Source: Hyphomicrobiales bacterium (GTDB lineage Bacteria > Pseudomonadota > Alphaproteobacteria > Rhizobiales > Xanthobacteraceae). Taken from it: DNA of 60,731 nucleotides. Position numbers and translations under genes: made by a program. The notes below the pieces were generated by a model. That model had not been told where the DNA came from and ran no database searches. It worked only from the letters and a program-made list of their open reading frames with translations. Below, piece after piece: positions 1 to 7,601 of the stretch; the stretch's first letter is position 1; each line of letters starts with the position of its first letter. The stretch lies in NCBI GenBank assembly GCA_019243195.1, contig JAFAUQ010000136.1, forward strand, positions 1 to 60,731, given 5' to 3'.

Positions 1-353
1 AGCATGGTCGCCTTGGGCGGGCGCGGGTGGTTGGAATGATCGGTGTGGAACGTCTCGCCCGGGATGATGCGCCGGCCGTTCACGATCTCGTCGTTCGAGA
101 CGTAGTAGACGTCCGGGTGGCCGGGGACGTGGTGCTCCTTCTTGTCGTGCTGCTGCAGCTCGCCGAACACCTGGGCGGCGACCTTGAACTCGTCCGGGCC
201 GAAGTGCTGGTCGCGCATCACGAGTACGTGGTGCTCGGCAAAGGCCTCGTTGAGCGTCGCGCGGGTTTCGGCATCGAGCGGCTGCGTGAAGTCGAGCCCG
301 ACCACCTCGGCGCCGGTATGGCCGGTGAGCGGCGTGATGGTGAAGGACGGCAT
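1..353 (-). CDS. TauD/TfdA-family Fe(II)/2-oxoglutarate dioxygenase, N-terminal part
   Basis: Partial gene running off the left edge; about 117 residues are visible. It begins with ATG at 353, preceded by a strong ribosome site (GGGAGGAG, complement of 363-370) about 9 bases upstream. The protein opens MPSFTITPLTGHTGAEVVGL, which is typical of TauD/TfdA proteins. Near the cut end it shows FHTDHSN, whose His-x-Asp is the first pair of the Fe(II)-binding facial triad. Members use 2-oxoglutarate and oxygen to hydroxylate sulfonates, phenoxyacids or other small organic acids in the cytoplasm. The substrate cannot be told from this fragment, and the second histidine and the 2-oxoglutarate arginine lie outside the window. 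Confidence 0.88.
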   Translation of the reverse strand, partial: MPSFTITPLTGHTGAEVVGLDFTQPLDAETRATLNEAFAEHHVLVMRDQHFGPDEFKVAAQVFGELQQHDKKEHHVPGHPDVYYVSNDEIVNGRRIIPGETFHTDHSNHPRPPKATM

Positions 354-383
354 GGGCAGATTCTCCTCCCTCTCGATTATTCC

Positions 384-483
384 GTAGGGTGGGCTAAGCG
401 GGCGGAGCGAAGCGGAGAACGCGTGCCCACCATTGGTGGGCACGGCCGCTCCGCTTGCGCTACGCGGCCTTAGCCCACCCTAC
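384..483. repeat. Palindromic intergenic repeat (arms GTAGGGTGGGCTAAG)
   Basis: Left arm 384-398 and right arm about 469-483 are exact inverted copies, and the centre (about 423-443) holds a second palindrome around CACCATTGGTG. It lies between the dioxygenase start and the end of the molybdopterin gene. It resembles the dispersed palindromes common between genes of Bradyrhizobium-like genomes. As RNA it would fold strongly and could act as a terminator for the gene on its right, which is an inference. Confidence 0.75.
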
Positions 484-491
484 AAAAAACT

Positions 492-2537
492 TTACGCCGC
501 CTCCACCTCCACCGCGGTGTCGTTGAAGCAGGCGCCCTGCGCGAGGTCGGCGCGCAGCTCGGCGGAGACGAGGGCGCTGATGGTGTTGCCGGTCGGGCTC
601 GTGGCGAGCCAGGCGCCTTTTTCCGAAGCGACCACGCCGGGCGCGACCGCCTCGGTCACCTTGAGCGGCAGGATCACGGTGCCGTGGTCGTTCCATACCC
701 GCACGCGCTTGGCGCCGTTGAGGAGTCGGGCCTCGACGTCGCGCGGATTCATAAAGAGCGGCGGCGCCTCGCTCGCCGTGCCGCCGGCTCCGAGCAGGGT
801 CGAGGAGATGCGCTTGTCGGAGGCGGGCGAGATGAGCGCGAGCGGGAATTTCGCATGGTCTCGCGACCGGTAGCTCGGCAGCCGCGCGCTTTCGCCCCAG
901 CGCTTCGCCAGCGTCCCGGAGGCGAGCTCGACCTTGCCCGAGGGCGTGCCGGGGAAAACATTGTCGAACAGCGCGAGCGGCCGGCCGCCTGGCCCCATCA
1001 TGCGCAGGGCGGCGCGCGGCGAGATTTCGCTCGCCTTGATGCCCTGCATGCGCGGGTCGGCGTTATCGATCGCGTCGTCCATCAGCTCGCGGTCGCTCAC
1101 GTTGAAGCATGGATCCGTAAAGCCGAAGCGTGCGGCGAGGCGGCGGAAGATTTCCGTGTTGGGCAGCGCCTCGCCCGCCGGCGGCAGCGCCGCCTCTGCG
1201 CGCTGAAGCCAGTGGTGCCCGTAGGCGGCGTAGAGGTCGTCGCATTCGAAATGGGTTGCGGCCGGCAGCACCACGTCGCAATGGTGCATGCTCTCGGTCA
1301 TGGCAATCTCGATGCCGACGGTGAAAATATCCTCGCGCTTGAGCCCGCGTTGCACGCGCGCCTGGTCGGGGTGCACCACGATCGGATTGTGATTGTAGAT
1401 GAACACGGCGCGCAGCGGCGGATCGAGTTCATCGGTCTCAAGGTGGCGCCCGACATCGAGGATGTTGAGCGTGCGCGTGCCCGGCGGGATCAGGTCGGGG
1501 CGGGTGAGCCTGTCTGCGGTCTTCGGAAACGCAAAGCGGGAGCCGAGCACGATGCCGCTCCGCGCATCGAGCTTGCCCATCAGCGCGGGCAGCGCGATCG
1601 CGACGCGCACCGCGCTGCCACCGTTGAGGCCGCGCTCGAGCCCGTTGCCCGGGGCGATTACCAGGGGATCGGCCTCGGCCATCCAGCGGGCGAGCGTGCG
1701 GATGTCGTCAGCGGAAACTCGGCAGAGTTCGGCCGCTTTCGCGAGCGGCCACCCGCGCGCCGCCGCCATGTATTCGTCGTAGCCGAGCACGTGCGCGGCG
1801 ATGAAGTCGCGGTCATGCGCGCCGAGCCGCTCCAGCTCGGTCGCCAGCGCGAAGCCGAGCACGACGTCGGTGCCGGGGAGCGGCGCGAGATGCAAATCGG
1901 CCTGCGTCGCGATCTTCGTGCGCAGCGGATCGATCACCGCGAGCCTTCCGCCCTTGCGTTTGGCCGCCCGCGCCTGGCGCACGAGATGAAGGTTCGAGAC
2001 CGTGGCGTTGTTGCCCCAGATCACGTTGAGCGCGGCCTCGCCCGCGGCCTCCGGGCCGATCCCGGGCGCGCTGCCGTAGCTGCCGAACCACGCCTCGCTG
2101 CGCACCGCCCCGCACAGCGCGCCGCGGAAGAGCTGCGTCGCGCCGAGCTTGTGGAAGAAGCGCAGCGACATGGAGTCATAGTTGAGCATTCCGTGCGGGC
2201 CGGCGTAGTTGAGCGGCATCACCGCCTGCGGGCCATAGCGATCGATCACGGCGGCCACGCGCGTATGAACGAGGTCGAGCGCTTCGTCCCAGGACACGCG
2301 CGCGAATTTTCCCGAGCCCCGCTCGCCGGTGCGGCGCAGCGGATGGGTGAGCCGTCCGGGTCCGTGCACGAACGCCTCGGAATGGTGCGCCACCTTGGTG
2401 CAGATGACGCCCTCGGTGTAGGGCAGCGCCTTCGAGCCGCGCACCTTGACGAGGCGGCCGTCCTCGACCGTGACGGTGAGGCTGCACGTGTCGGGGCAGT
2501 CGAGGGTACAGACGCTGGCGCGCTCGACGAGGGTCAT
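492..2537 (-). CDS. Molybdopterin-dependent oxidoreductase (DMSO reductase superfamily)
   Basis: 681 residues, full length for a soluble bis-MGD oxidoreductase catalytic subunit. An N-terminal 4Fe-4S motif has cysteines at 10, 14, 18 and 46 (CTLDCPDTC, then VIC). It is followed by the molybdopterin core (about 55-450, with WGNNATVSNLH and APGNGLERG stretches) and a C-terminal Molydop_binding domain (about 555-675). There is no Tat signal, so it is probably cytoplasmic. No electron-transfer partner subunit is adjacent; the next gene leftwards is a dioxygenase and rightwards an NADH dehydrogenase-like flavoprotein. The substrate is unknown, since the family covers formate, nitrate, polysulfide and many orphan enzymes. 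The start is the ATG at 2537, giving MTLVERASV. Confidence 0.9.
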   Translation of the reverse strand: MTLVERASVCTLDCPDTCSLTVTVEDGRLVKVRGSKALPYTEGVICTKVAHHSEAFVHGPGRLTHPLRRTGERGSGKFARVSWDEALDLVHTRVAAVIDRYGPQAVMPLNYAGPHGMLNYDSMSLRFFHKLGATQLFRGALCGAVRSEAWFGSYGSAPGIGPEAAGEAALNVIWGNNATVSNLHLVRQARAAKRKGGRLAVIDPLRTKIATQADLHLAPLPGTDVVLGFALATELERLGAHDRDFIAAHVLGYDEYMAAARGWPLAKAAELCRVSADDIRTLARWMAEADPLVIAPGNGLERGLNGGSAVRVAIALPALMGKLDARSGIVLGSRFAFPKTADRLTRPDLIPPGTRTLNILDVGRHLETDELDPPLRAVFIYNHNPIVVHPDQARVQRGLKREDIFTVGIEIAMTESMHHCDVVLPAATHFECDDLYAAYGHHWLQRAEAALPPAGEALPNTEIFRRLAARFGFTDPCFNVSDRELMDDAIDNADPRMQGIKASEISPRAALRMMGPGGRPLALFDNVFPGTPSGKVELASGTLAKRWGESARLPSYRSRDHAKFPLALISPASDKRISSTLLGAGGTASEAPPLFMNPRDVEARLLNGAKRVRVWNDHGTVILPLKVTEAVAPGVVASEKGAWLATSPTGNTISALVSAELRADLAQGACFNDTAVEVEAA

Positions 2538-2580
2538 GGCCGGCTCCGGGCGGATTCGATTGCCGGCAAATTAGCACGCG

Positions 2581-2677
2581 GGGTTCGGACGACGGAAGAC
2601 AGACGACAGACGACGGACGCTGCGTAAGCGGTGCCTCTACGAACCCGTCCTCCGTCTTCCGTCCTCCGTAGTCTGTA
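2581..2677. repeat. Low-complexity inverted repeat (GACGACGGAAGACAG / CTCCGTCTTCCGTC)
   Basis: A purine-biased stretch at 2587-2618 built from GACGACGGA and AGACAG units faces a pyrimidine-biased complement at 2647-2676. The two arms can pair imperfectly. The stop codon and last dozen residues of the flavoprotein on the right (TTEDGRRRTGS) are encoded by this repeat, so the repeat has replaced or extended that gene's natural 3' end. Confidence 0.55.
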
Positions 2678-3778
2678 TTGGCGGCATGTAATCCGTGATC
2701 AGCCGCGCGCCGCGCTGGAACGTCAGATAATCCCACAGCCATTCGAACGCGACCATCAACCGATGGCGCGTGCCAATCAAAAAATTGATGTGCACGACGC
2801 TCCAGAACAGCCAGCCGAGGAACCCGCGCAGGCGGAAACGGCCAATCGAAACGATGGCGGCGCGCCGGCCGATGGCGGCAAGGTCGCCGTAGTGGCGATA
2901 GCGGAAAGCGCCGGGTGCGGCGCGGCCCTCCACGCGCGCGGCGATGGTCTGGCCCACGTAACGTCCCATCTGCTTGGCGGCCGGCGCGATGCCGGGCACC
3001 GGGCGGCCGTCGGATCGCGTGACCTGCGCCACGTCACCGACGGCATAAACCCCGCCGACACCGCGCACGGCGAGATCCGGCGCGACGGCGATGCGGCCGG
3101 CCCGGTCGTGGGCAACGTCGAGCCAGCGCGCCGCCGGCGAAGCCATCACGCCCGCGGCCCACACGATTGTCGCCCCTTCGAAGCGGCGCCCATCCGCCGT
3201 GCCGACTCCCATCGCGTCGCATCGGGCGACGGCCGTCGAGGTGAGCACCTCTACTCCCATGCGCTCGAGCGTGCGATGGGCATAGGCGGCGAGGTCTTCC
3301 GGGAACGCCGGCAGGATGCGCGGGCCGGCCTCGATCAACAGGATGCGCGAGGTCCTCGGGTCGATGCGGCGGAAGTCGCGCGAGAGCACGTAGCGGGCGA
3401 CCTCGGCGCAGGCGCCGGCGAGCTCAACGCCGGTCGGTCCGCCGCCGACGATGATGAAGTTCATCAGCCGCCGCCGTGCCGCCTCGTCCTCCGACACTTC
3501 GGCGGCCTCGAACGCGCGCAGAAAGCGCCGGCGGATCTCGGTCGCGTCCTCGATGCGCTTGAGCCCGGGCGCATAGGGCGCCCAGTCGTCGTGGCCAAAA
3601 TAGGAATGGGTCGCGCCGGTCGCGATCACCAAATAGTCGTAGCGGAACGGCGCCGTACGGTCGGTGCGCACCTCCTTCGCCAGGGTGTCGACCGCGGTCA
3701 CGTCCGCCATCACGACGCGCGCGTTTTTTTGCATCGACAGGATCGAGCGGATCGGCCAGGCAATGTCGGCGGGCGAAG
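2637..3778 (-). CDS. Type II NADH dehydrogenase-like FAD/NAD(P) oxidoreductase, 5' end missing
   Basis: A pyridine-nucleotide:disulfide-type flavoprotein closest to NDH-2 (NADH:quinone dehydrogenase without proton pumping). An NAD-binding Rossmann motif IVGGGPTGVELAG and a second FAD motif GVYAVGDVAQV are present, followed by an NDH-2-like C-terminus with a hydrophobic helix (FLGWLFWSVVHINFLIG) for membrane attachment. The N-terminal FAD-binding GxGxxG segment is absent. The readable frame starts at ASPADIAWPIRSILSMQKN, which in complete NDH-2 proteins lies about 75-80 residues in, and homology stops abruptly at about 3,775-3,780. The first internal ATG (3734) would give only 365 residues. 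As it stands it is probably non-functional. Its 3' end is embedded in a repeat. Confidence 0.82.
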
Positions 3779-3787
3779 CCCAAGGCG

Positions 3788-4555
3788 ATGCCGCCGTTCG
3801 AGGTCGGCAACGCGCTCAAGAATGGGGTCGTGCAGATTGCCAACGTGACCGGTGCTTTCTACACGAATTTGCTGCCCGAGGCGGACGCGTGGAAGCTCAC
3901 CCAGCGTCCGATGGCGGAATTGCGCAAGAACGGTGGCTACGATTATATGGCTGCGCTTTATGCGCAGAAGATGAACGCCATTTTGCTCGCACGCATTGTC
4001 GACGACAACCCGTTCCACCTTTATCTCAACAAGAGGATCGCCAGCCCGGACCTCAAGGGGCTCAAGCTGCGGATCACGCCCGTCTATCGCGACTTCTTCC
4101 AGGCGCTGGGCGCGACCGTGGTGCAGACCGCCCCCGGTGAGGTCTATACCGCGCTCGAACGCGGCGTCGTTGACGGTTACGGCTGGCCGATCACCGGAAT
4201 TTTCGACCTGGGCTGGAACGAGCGCACCAAATATCGGGTCGATCCGGGTTTCTATTCGGCCGAGGTTTCGATCCTGATCAACAAGACCGTATGGGACTCG
4301 CTCGCTCCGTCGCAGCAGACGGTCCTGCGCATGGCGGCCGAGGAGGGCGAAGCTGCGGCCGCGTCCAATTTCGCCAAGGACAACGCGGCGGAGACTGAGC
4401 GGCAGACGCGTGCCGGCATCGAGGCGATTACGTTCGATGCGGCGGGGACCAAACATTATCTCGACGTGGCTTATGAGGCGGGGTGGGCCGGCATAAGTCG
4501 CCAGAGTCCCGAGCATGGGCCCAAGCTGCAGGGTTTTTTTGCCAAGCCGCGGTGA
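3788..4555 (+). CDS. dctP: TRAP transporter solute-binding protein DctP, 5' end missing
   Basis: 255 residues of a DctP-family periplasmic binding protein; the family usually has 330-350 and starts with a signal peptide. The readable frame includes AMPPFEVGNALKNGVVQIAN, normally about 80-90 residues in, and keeps the signature GLKLRITPVYRDFFQALGA. In that stretch Arg95 corresponds to the arginine that binds the substrate carboxylate in characterised members. The C-terminus is complete. In-frame codons without a plausible start extend left to about 3,773, where the opposite-strand flavoprotein also breaks off. Without a signal peptide it could not reach the periplasm. DctQ and DctM follow, so this was the binding protein of that TRAP system. 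Confidence 0.85.
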   Translation: MPPFEVGNALKNGVVQIANVTGAFYTNLLPEADAWKLTQRPMAELRKNGGYDYMAALYAQKMNAILLARIVDDNPFHLYLNKRIASPDLKGLKLRITPVYRDFFQALGATVVQTAPGEVYTALERGVVDGYGWPITGIFDLGWNERTKYRVDPGFYSAEVSILINKTVWDSLAPSQQTVLRMAAEEGEAAAASNFAKDNAAETERQTRAGIEAITFDAAGTKHYLDVAYEAGWAGISRQSPEHGPKLQGFFAKPR

Positions 4556-4559
4556 CACC

Positions 4560-4657
4560 GTGCTCGTCATTGCGAGCGCAGCGAAGCAATCCAGGGCAAC
4601 GCGTACAGCCCCTGGATTGCTTCGTCGCTTCGCTCCTCGCAATGACGTAGCGAGCAC
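4560..4657. repeat. Palindromic repeat (GTCATTGCGAG...CTCGCAATGAC)
   Basis: Arms at about 4560-4595 and 4611-4657 pair over roughly 30 bases: GTCATTGCGAG, then GCGAAGCAATCCAGG and its complement. This is the widespread rhizobial repeat that is often mis-called as a short ORF reading RSEATKQS. It sits between dctP and dctQ and would place a strong hairpin inside the operon mRNA, possibly setting binding-protein mRNA levels apart from the membrane subunits. Confidence 0.85.
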
Positions 4658-4663
4658 GACGCG

Positions 4664-5179
4664 ATGACACGTCTCTCCGACCTCTACGGCCGTCTGCTCG
4701 ATGGCATGCTCGCGGCCGCGTGCCTGCTGCTGCTGGCTATCACGTTTCTGATCGGCTTGGACGTGCTGCTGCGCAACCTCGGCATGGACGGCGTCGCCTC
4801 GAGCAACGAACTCTCGGAAGACGGGCTCTATCTCATCACCATGCTGGGGGCGCCCGGCCTGTTGCGGCGCGGCCAGCACATTCGCGTGGACATCGTGCTG
4901 CGCATGGTGCCGGCGAAGCTCGGCTGGGCGCTGGAGTGGCTCGGCGACGTGACCGGGCTCGCGTGTTCGCTGTTCTTTGTCTGGTACGGCACGCGTGCGA
5001 CCGCCGCGAGCTATTTCGCCGGCTCGCTCTCGATCAAGACCTTGATCTTCCCCGAATGGTGGCTGCTGGTGCCGACGCCGATCTGCTTCCTGCTGGTGGC
5101 GATCGAGTTCGTTTTCCGGATGCGGCTGCTGGCGCAGGCCGAGCGCGCGCCGCGGCCGGACGCGGTCTCGGCCTCCTAA
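4664..5179 (+). CDS. dctQ: TRAP transporter small permease subunit DctQ
   Basis: 171 residues with four predicted membrane helices, starting with one at about 14-35 (MLAAACLLLLAITFLIGLDV), the standard DctQ pattern. The family signature is clear: ARG-type first loop, NELSEDGLY before helix 2, and RRGQHIRVDIVLRMVP after it. It pairs with DctM to form the sodium-coupled permease for organic acids delivered by DctP. ATG at 4664 follows the palindromic repeat, and the stop at 5179 lies 4 bases before dctM, consistent with translational coupling. Confidence 0.9.
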   Translation: MTRLSDLYGRLLDGMLAAACLLLLAITFLIGLDVLLRNLGMDGVASSNELSEDGLYLITMLGAPGLLRRGQHIRVDIVLRMVPAKLGWALEWLGDVTGLACSLFFVWYGTRATAASYFAGSLSIKTLIFPEWWLLVPTPICFLLVAIEFVFRMRLLAQAERAPRPDAVSAS

Positions 5180-5183
5180 AGCC

Positions 5184-6500
5184 ATGCCTTCCTGGCACAT
5201 CGGCGCGCTGCTGCTGCTCGGCGGCTCGACCGTGCTGCTGTTCGCCGGCGTGCCGGTCGCCTTTTCGTTCCTCGCCGTCAACATCCTCGGGGCCGCGCTG
5301 TTCCTCGGCGGCGCCGCCGGACTCGAGCAAATCGTGCGCAACGGCGTGGTCGCGGTCGCCAATTTTTCGCTCACGCCGATTCCGCTGTTCGTGCTGATGG
5401 GCGAAATCTTGTTTCATACCGGGCTTGCGCTGAGCGTGATCGAAGGCATCGAGCGGCTGATCCGGCAGGTGCCGGGGCGGCTCGCGGTGGTGGCGGTGGT
5501 GGCCGGCACGGTGTTTTCGGCGATCTCCGGCTCGACCATCGCGACCACCGCCATGCTCGGTTCGCTGATGCTCCCCGTGATGCTCGCGCGGGGGTACCAC
5601 CCGACCATGGCGACCGGCCCGATCATGGCGATCGGCGCCGTCGACATGCTGATTCCGCCTTCCGCGCTCACGGTGCTGCTGGGAAGCCTCTCGGGCATTT
5701 CCATCTCAAAACTGCTGATCGGCGGCGTTGTGCCGGGGCTCATCCTAAGCGTCGCATTCGTCGGCTACATCGTCGCGCGGGTGCTGCTCGACCCGAAACT
5801 CGCGCCCGCCGTCGCCATCGAGCCGCGCACCGGCTGGGCCAAATATCGGTTGCTCGTGCTCTACGTGCTGCCGCTGATTTCTATTTTCGTCGTCGTGATC
5901 GGTGCCATGTCGGGCGGGATTGCGACGCCGACCGAATCCGCCGCGCTCGGGGCCATCGCGACTCTCGCGCTTGCGGCGGCCTATCGCGTGCTTTCATGGC
6001 GCGCGCTCATGGCATCGCTGCGCGGCACCGTCGGCATTTCCGCGATGATCCTGTTCATCATCCTCGGCGCCACGACCTTCTCGCAAATCCTCAGCTTCTC
6101 CGGCGCGACCGAAGGCATCGTCTCGGCGGTATTTGCGCGTGGGCTCTCGCCCGCGGCCATTCTCGCCGGGATGCTGCTGCTGCTGGTCTTCCTGGGCCTG
6201 TTCGTCGATCAGGTGAGCATGATGCTGATCACGTTGCCGGTGTTCATGCCGATCCTGCAGCGGCTCGAGGTCGATCTCATCTGGTTCGGCATACTTTATT
6301 TGATTTGCATGCAGATCGGCCTGCTCTTGCCGCCGCACGGACTGCTGCTGATGACCATGAAGGGCGTGGCGCCGCCGGAGGTGACCATGGCGCACATTTT
6401 CCGCGCCGTGATGCCCTACATTGCCATGAGCCTGTTGCTGCTGTTGCTGTTAATCGCCTTTCCGCTGGTCGCGACCTGGCTGCCGGCGTTGCTGGGGTAA
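5184..6500 (+). CDS. dctM: TRAP transporter large permease subunit DctM
   Basis: 438 residues and about 12 hydrophobic helices, the normal size for DctM, an ion-transporter-superfamily permease in the inner membrane. Family stretches are visible: GAISGSTIATTAMLGSLMLP-like (here FSAISGSTIATTAMLGSLML), GYHPTMATGPIMAIGAVDML and the C-terminal FGILYLICMQIGLLLPPHG. It is complete, in contrast to the truncated dctP of the same operon. The usual substrates are C4-dicarboxylates, keto acids or sugar acids; the actual one is unknown. Confidence 0.92.
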   Translation: MPSWHIGALLLLGGSTVLLFAGVPVAFSFLAVNILGAALFLGGAAGLEQIVRNGVVAVANFSLTPIPLFVLMGEILFHTGLALSVIEGIERLIRQVPGRLAVVAVVAGTVFSAISGSTIATTAMLGSLMLPVMLARGYHPTMATGPIMAIGAVDMLIPPSALTVLLGSLSGISISKLLIGGVVPGLILSVAFVGYIVARVLLDPKLAPAVAIEPRTGWAKYRLLVLYVLPLISIFVVVIGAMSGGIATPTESAALGAIATLALAAAYRVLSWRALMASLRGTVGISAMILFIILGATTFSQILSFSGATEGIVSAVFARGLSPAAILAGMLLLLVFLGLFVDQVSMMLITLPVFMPILQRLEVDLIWFGILYLICMQIGLLLPPHGLLLMTMKGVAPPEVTMAHIFRAVMPYIAMSLLLLLLLIAFPLVATWLPALLG

Positions 6501-6503
6501 GAA

Positions 6504-6586
6504 CCGTAGCCCGGATGAGGCGCGCAGCGCCGAAATCCGGGACCTTTCCCCGGATGTCGCGGCTTCGCCGCTCATCCGGGCTACGG
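6504..6586. repeat. Palindromic repeat (CCGTAGCCCGGATGAG arms)
   Basis: Exact 16-base arms at 6504-6519 and 6571-6586, plus inner pairing of AATCCGGG with CCCCGGAT. It lies 3 bases after dctM's stop and just before the convergent end of the next gene. It can serve as a two-way terminator. The arm sequence is a widespread dispersed repeat in proteobacteria. Confidence 0.8.
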
Positions 6587-6592
6587 TTTTGG

Positions 6593-6991
6593 CTAGAGTT
6601 TTCGCGCGACGGGCAAGCAAGGGTAGGCGGCCTGGAGGGCCTGGGTGGTCGCGAGGGCGGCGTTGTCGGCAAGCTTCTCGCCTTGCGCATCGGCGTAGCG
6701 CACGAACGCCTGCACCATGTCGAGCATGGTCGCGCGATCGGGCGGGCAAATCCCAAGGAGGCGCTGGCCATTCTCATCGGCCAGCGCCGCGAAGTCCTGC
6801 ACCGCCTGCATGTAGCCCCAGCAGGTGAGCGCGGGTTTGGTGAAGGGGATGCGGATGTTTTCGCCGCTGCCGTGTTTGCCCTGCAGTAGCAACTGACATT
6901 GCCCGGCAAGCTTGCGCGCATTCGCATGCGCGTCATGCGGCTTCGCAGCAAACAGCAGCACCAGGACCAATGCCAGGGCGCGAGCCATCAT
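6593..6991 (-). CDS. Rap1a/Tai-like immunity-domain protein, exported
   Basis: 132 residues with a signal peptide at about 1-23 (MARALALVLVLLFAAKPHDAHA). The mature part carries the Rap1a/Tai pattern: a cysteine in GQCQLLL, CWGYMQAVQDF, GICPPDR and a closing AYPCLP. The cysteines probably form periplasmic disulfides. Characterised Rap1a and Tai proteins neutralise type VI amidase effectors. Many Hyphomicrobiales carry orphan copies, and no effector or type VI gene is visible here, so an immunity role is uncertain. Start is ATG 6988 or 6991. Confidence 0.7.
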   Translation of the reverse strand: MMARALALVLVLLFAAKPHDAHANARKLAGQCQLLLQGKHGSGENIRIPFTKPALTCWGYMQAVQDFAALADENGQRLLGICPPDRATMLDMVQAFVRYADAQGEKLADNAALATTQALQAAYPCLPVARKL

Positions 6992-7080
6992 CCACCTGAA
7001 GGAAACTACATCAAAGAACTGGCGATTGGCCTGGTGTCGTTCAAGAGTCGCTTCGCGGGCGCGACTCTTTGACGCTAACC

Positions 7081-7155
7081 GGTGATCAGTGATCAGTTAT
7101 CAGTGACCAAGACCAACAGCCGACGTACTGGTCACGGGTCACTGGTCACTGGTCC
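7081..7155. repeat. Imperfect inverted simple repeat (TGATCAG / GGTCACTGGTCAC)
   Basis: 7081-7108 is built from GTGATCAGT units and 7129-7154 from GGTCACTGGTCAC units. The two arms are imperfect reverse complements. It lies directly downstream of the truncated zinc-ribbon gene on the minus strand. It resembles the low-complexity inverted repeat at 2.6 kb in style but not in sequence. Confidence 0.5.
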
Positions 7156-7270
7156 TCACCCGCGCACGATCTTGCCGCTGCCGCCGCAGTTGGGGCAACG
7201 CTCGCCGTGCAGCCGGCCACTGCCCCCGCACTGCGGACAGATATCCTCGCCCTGTGCCCGGCTCGCGCCA
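7156..7270 (-). pseudogene. 3' fragment of a small zinc-ribbon protein
   Basis: A minus-strand frame ending at TGA 7156-7158 reads DICPQCGGSGRLHGE followed by RCPNCGGSGKIVRG. These are two CxxCxGxG knuckles, as in the short (about 60-80 aa) cysteine-rich proteins common in rhizobia. No start codon or recognisable N-terminus precedes it: within about 15 residues upstream the DNA switches to the methyltransferase coding frame on the same strand. The right boundary is approximate (7,250-7,275). Confidence 0.55.
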
Positions 7271-7568
7271 GGCAGAACTCGACCTCGGGTGCCAAATGAG
7301 CGCGCGCGTCGGGATTGAGGTCGACCGCGTATGTCTTTCGGCCGCGGATATTATTGATGAACTCACCATAGCCGCAGGCGAGATCGACGATGACCCGGTC
7401 TTCGCCGATGAGCGGCTGGAAAAAGCGCGCGCACAGCAGTTTCCAGATGCGCGTTTTGCCAGCTCGCTCGGCCTCACGAAAGCGGAACCGGTAAAGCTTC
7501 GAGAGATTGAGCATCGGGTCGGACGATTGCGTCACGCGCCCGCGGAAGGTGATCGACTCGTGTAGCAA
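7258..7568 (-). CDS. Class I SAM methyltransferase, 3' end missing
   Basis: Only about the first 100 residues are recognisable. There is a leader with SKLYRFRFREAERAGK, then RVIVDLACGYGEFINNI, which is SAM motif I, and KTYAVDLNPDA, the motif II acidic region. Intact relatives are about 240-260 residues. After PEVEFCL the frame reads through unrelated DNA to a stop at 7146, and the zinc-ribbon fragment occupies another frame there. ATG at 7568 lies 33 bases after the stop of the membrane protein on the right, so the two probably form one transcript. The remaining piece lacks most of the Rossmann fold and should be inactive. Confidence 0.65.
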
Positions 7569-7601
7569 GAAACCACGAAGGGCGGAATGGTGAGCCGCTT
7601 C

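Noticed and set aside
684..2627. 647-codon plus-strand frame opposite the molybdopterin gene
   Set aside because: High-GC shadow frame: Arg/Ala/Gly/His-rich with no family motifs, while the minus-strand frame has clear molybdopterin signatures.
4428..4670. 80-codon minus-strand frame reading RSEATKQS
   Set aside because: Translation of a widespread palindromic repeat, commonly mis-annotated as a hypothetical protein.
3710..5374. 554-codon minus-strand frame across dctP, dctQ and the repeat
   Set aside because: It crosses a palindromic repeat and two well-supported transporter genes; composition is that of a shadow frame.
3778..7260. Genomic island or transposon explaining the truncated block
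   Set aside because: No transposase, integrase, target-site duplication or terminal inverted repeat at either end, and excising it restores no gene.
7156..7270. DnaJ zinc-finger domain
   Set aside because: Only two CxxCxGxG knuckles followed by a stop and no J domain; it fits the short rhizobial zinc-ribbon proteins better.
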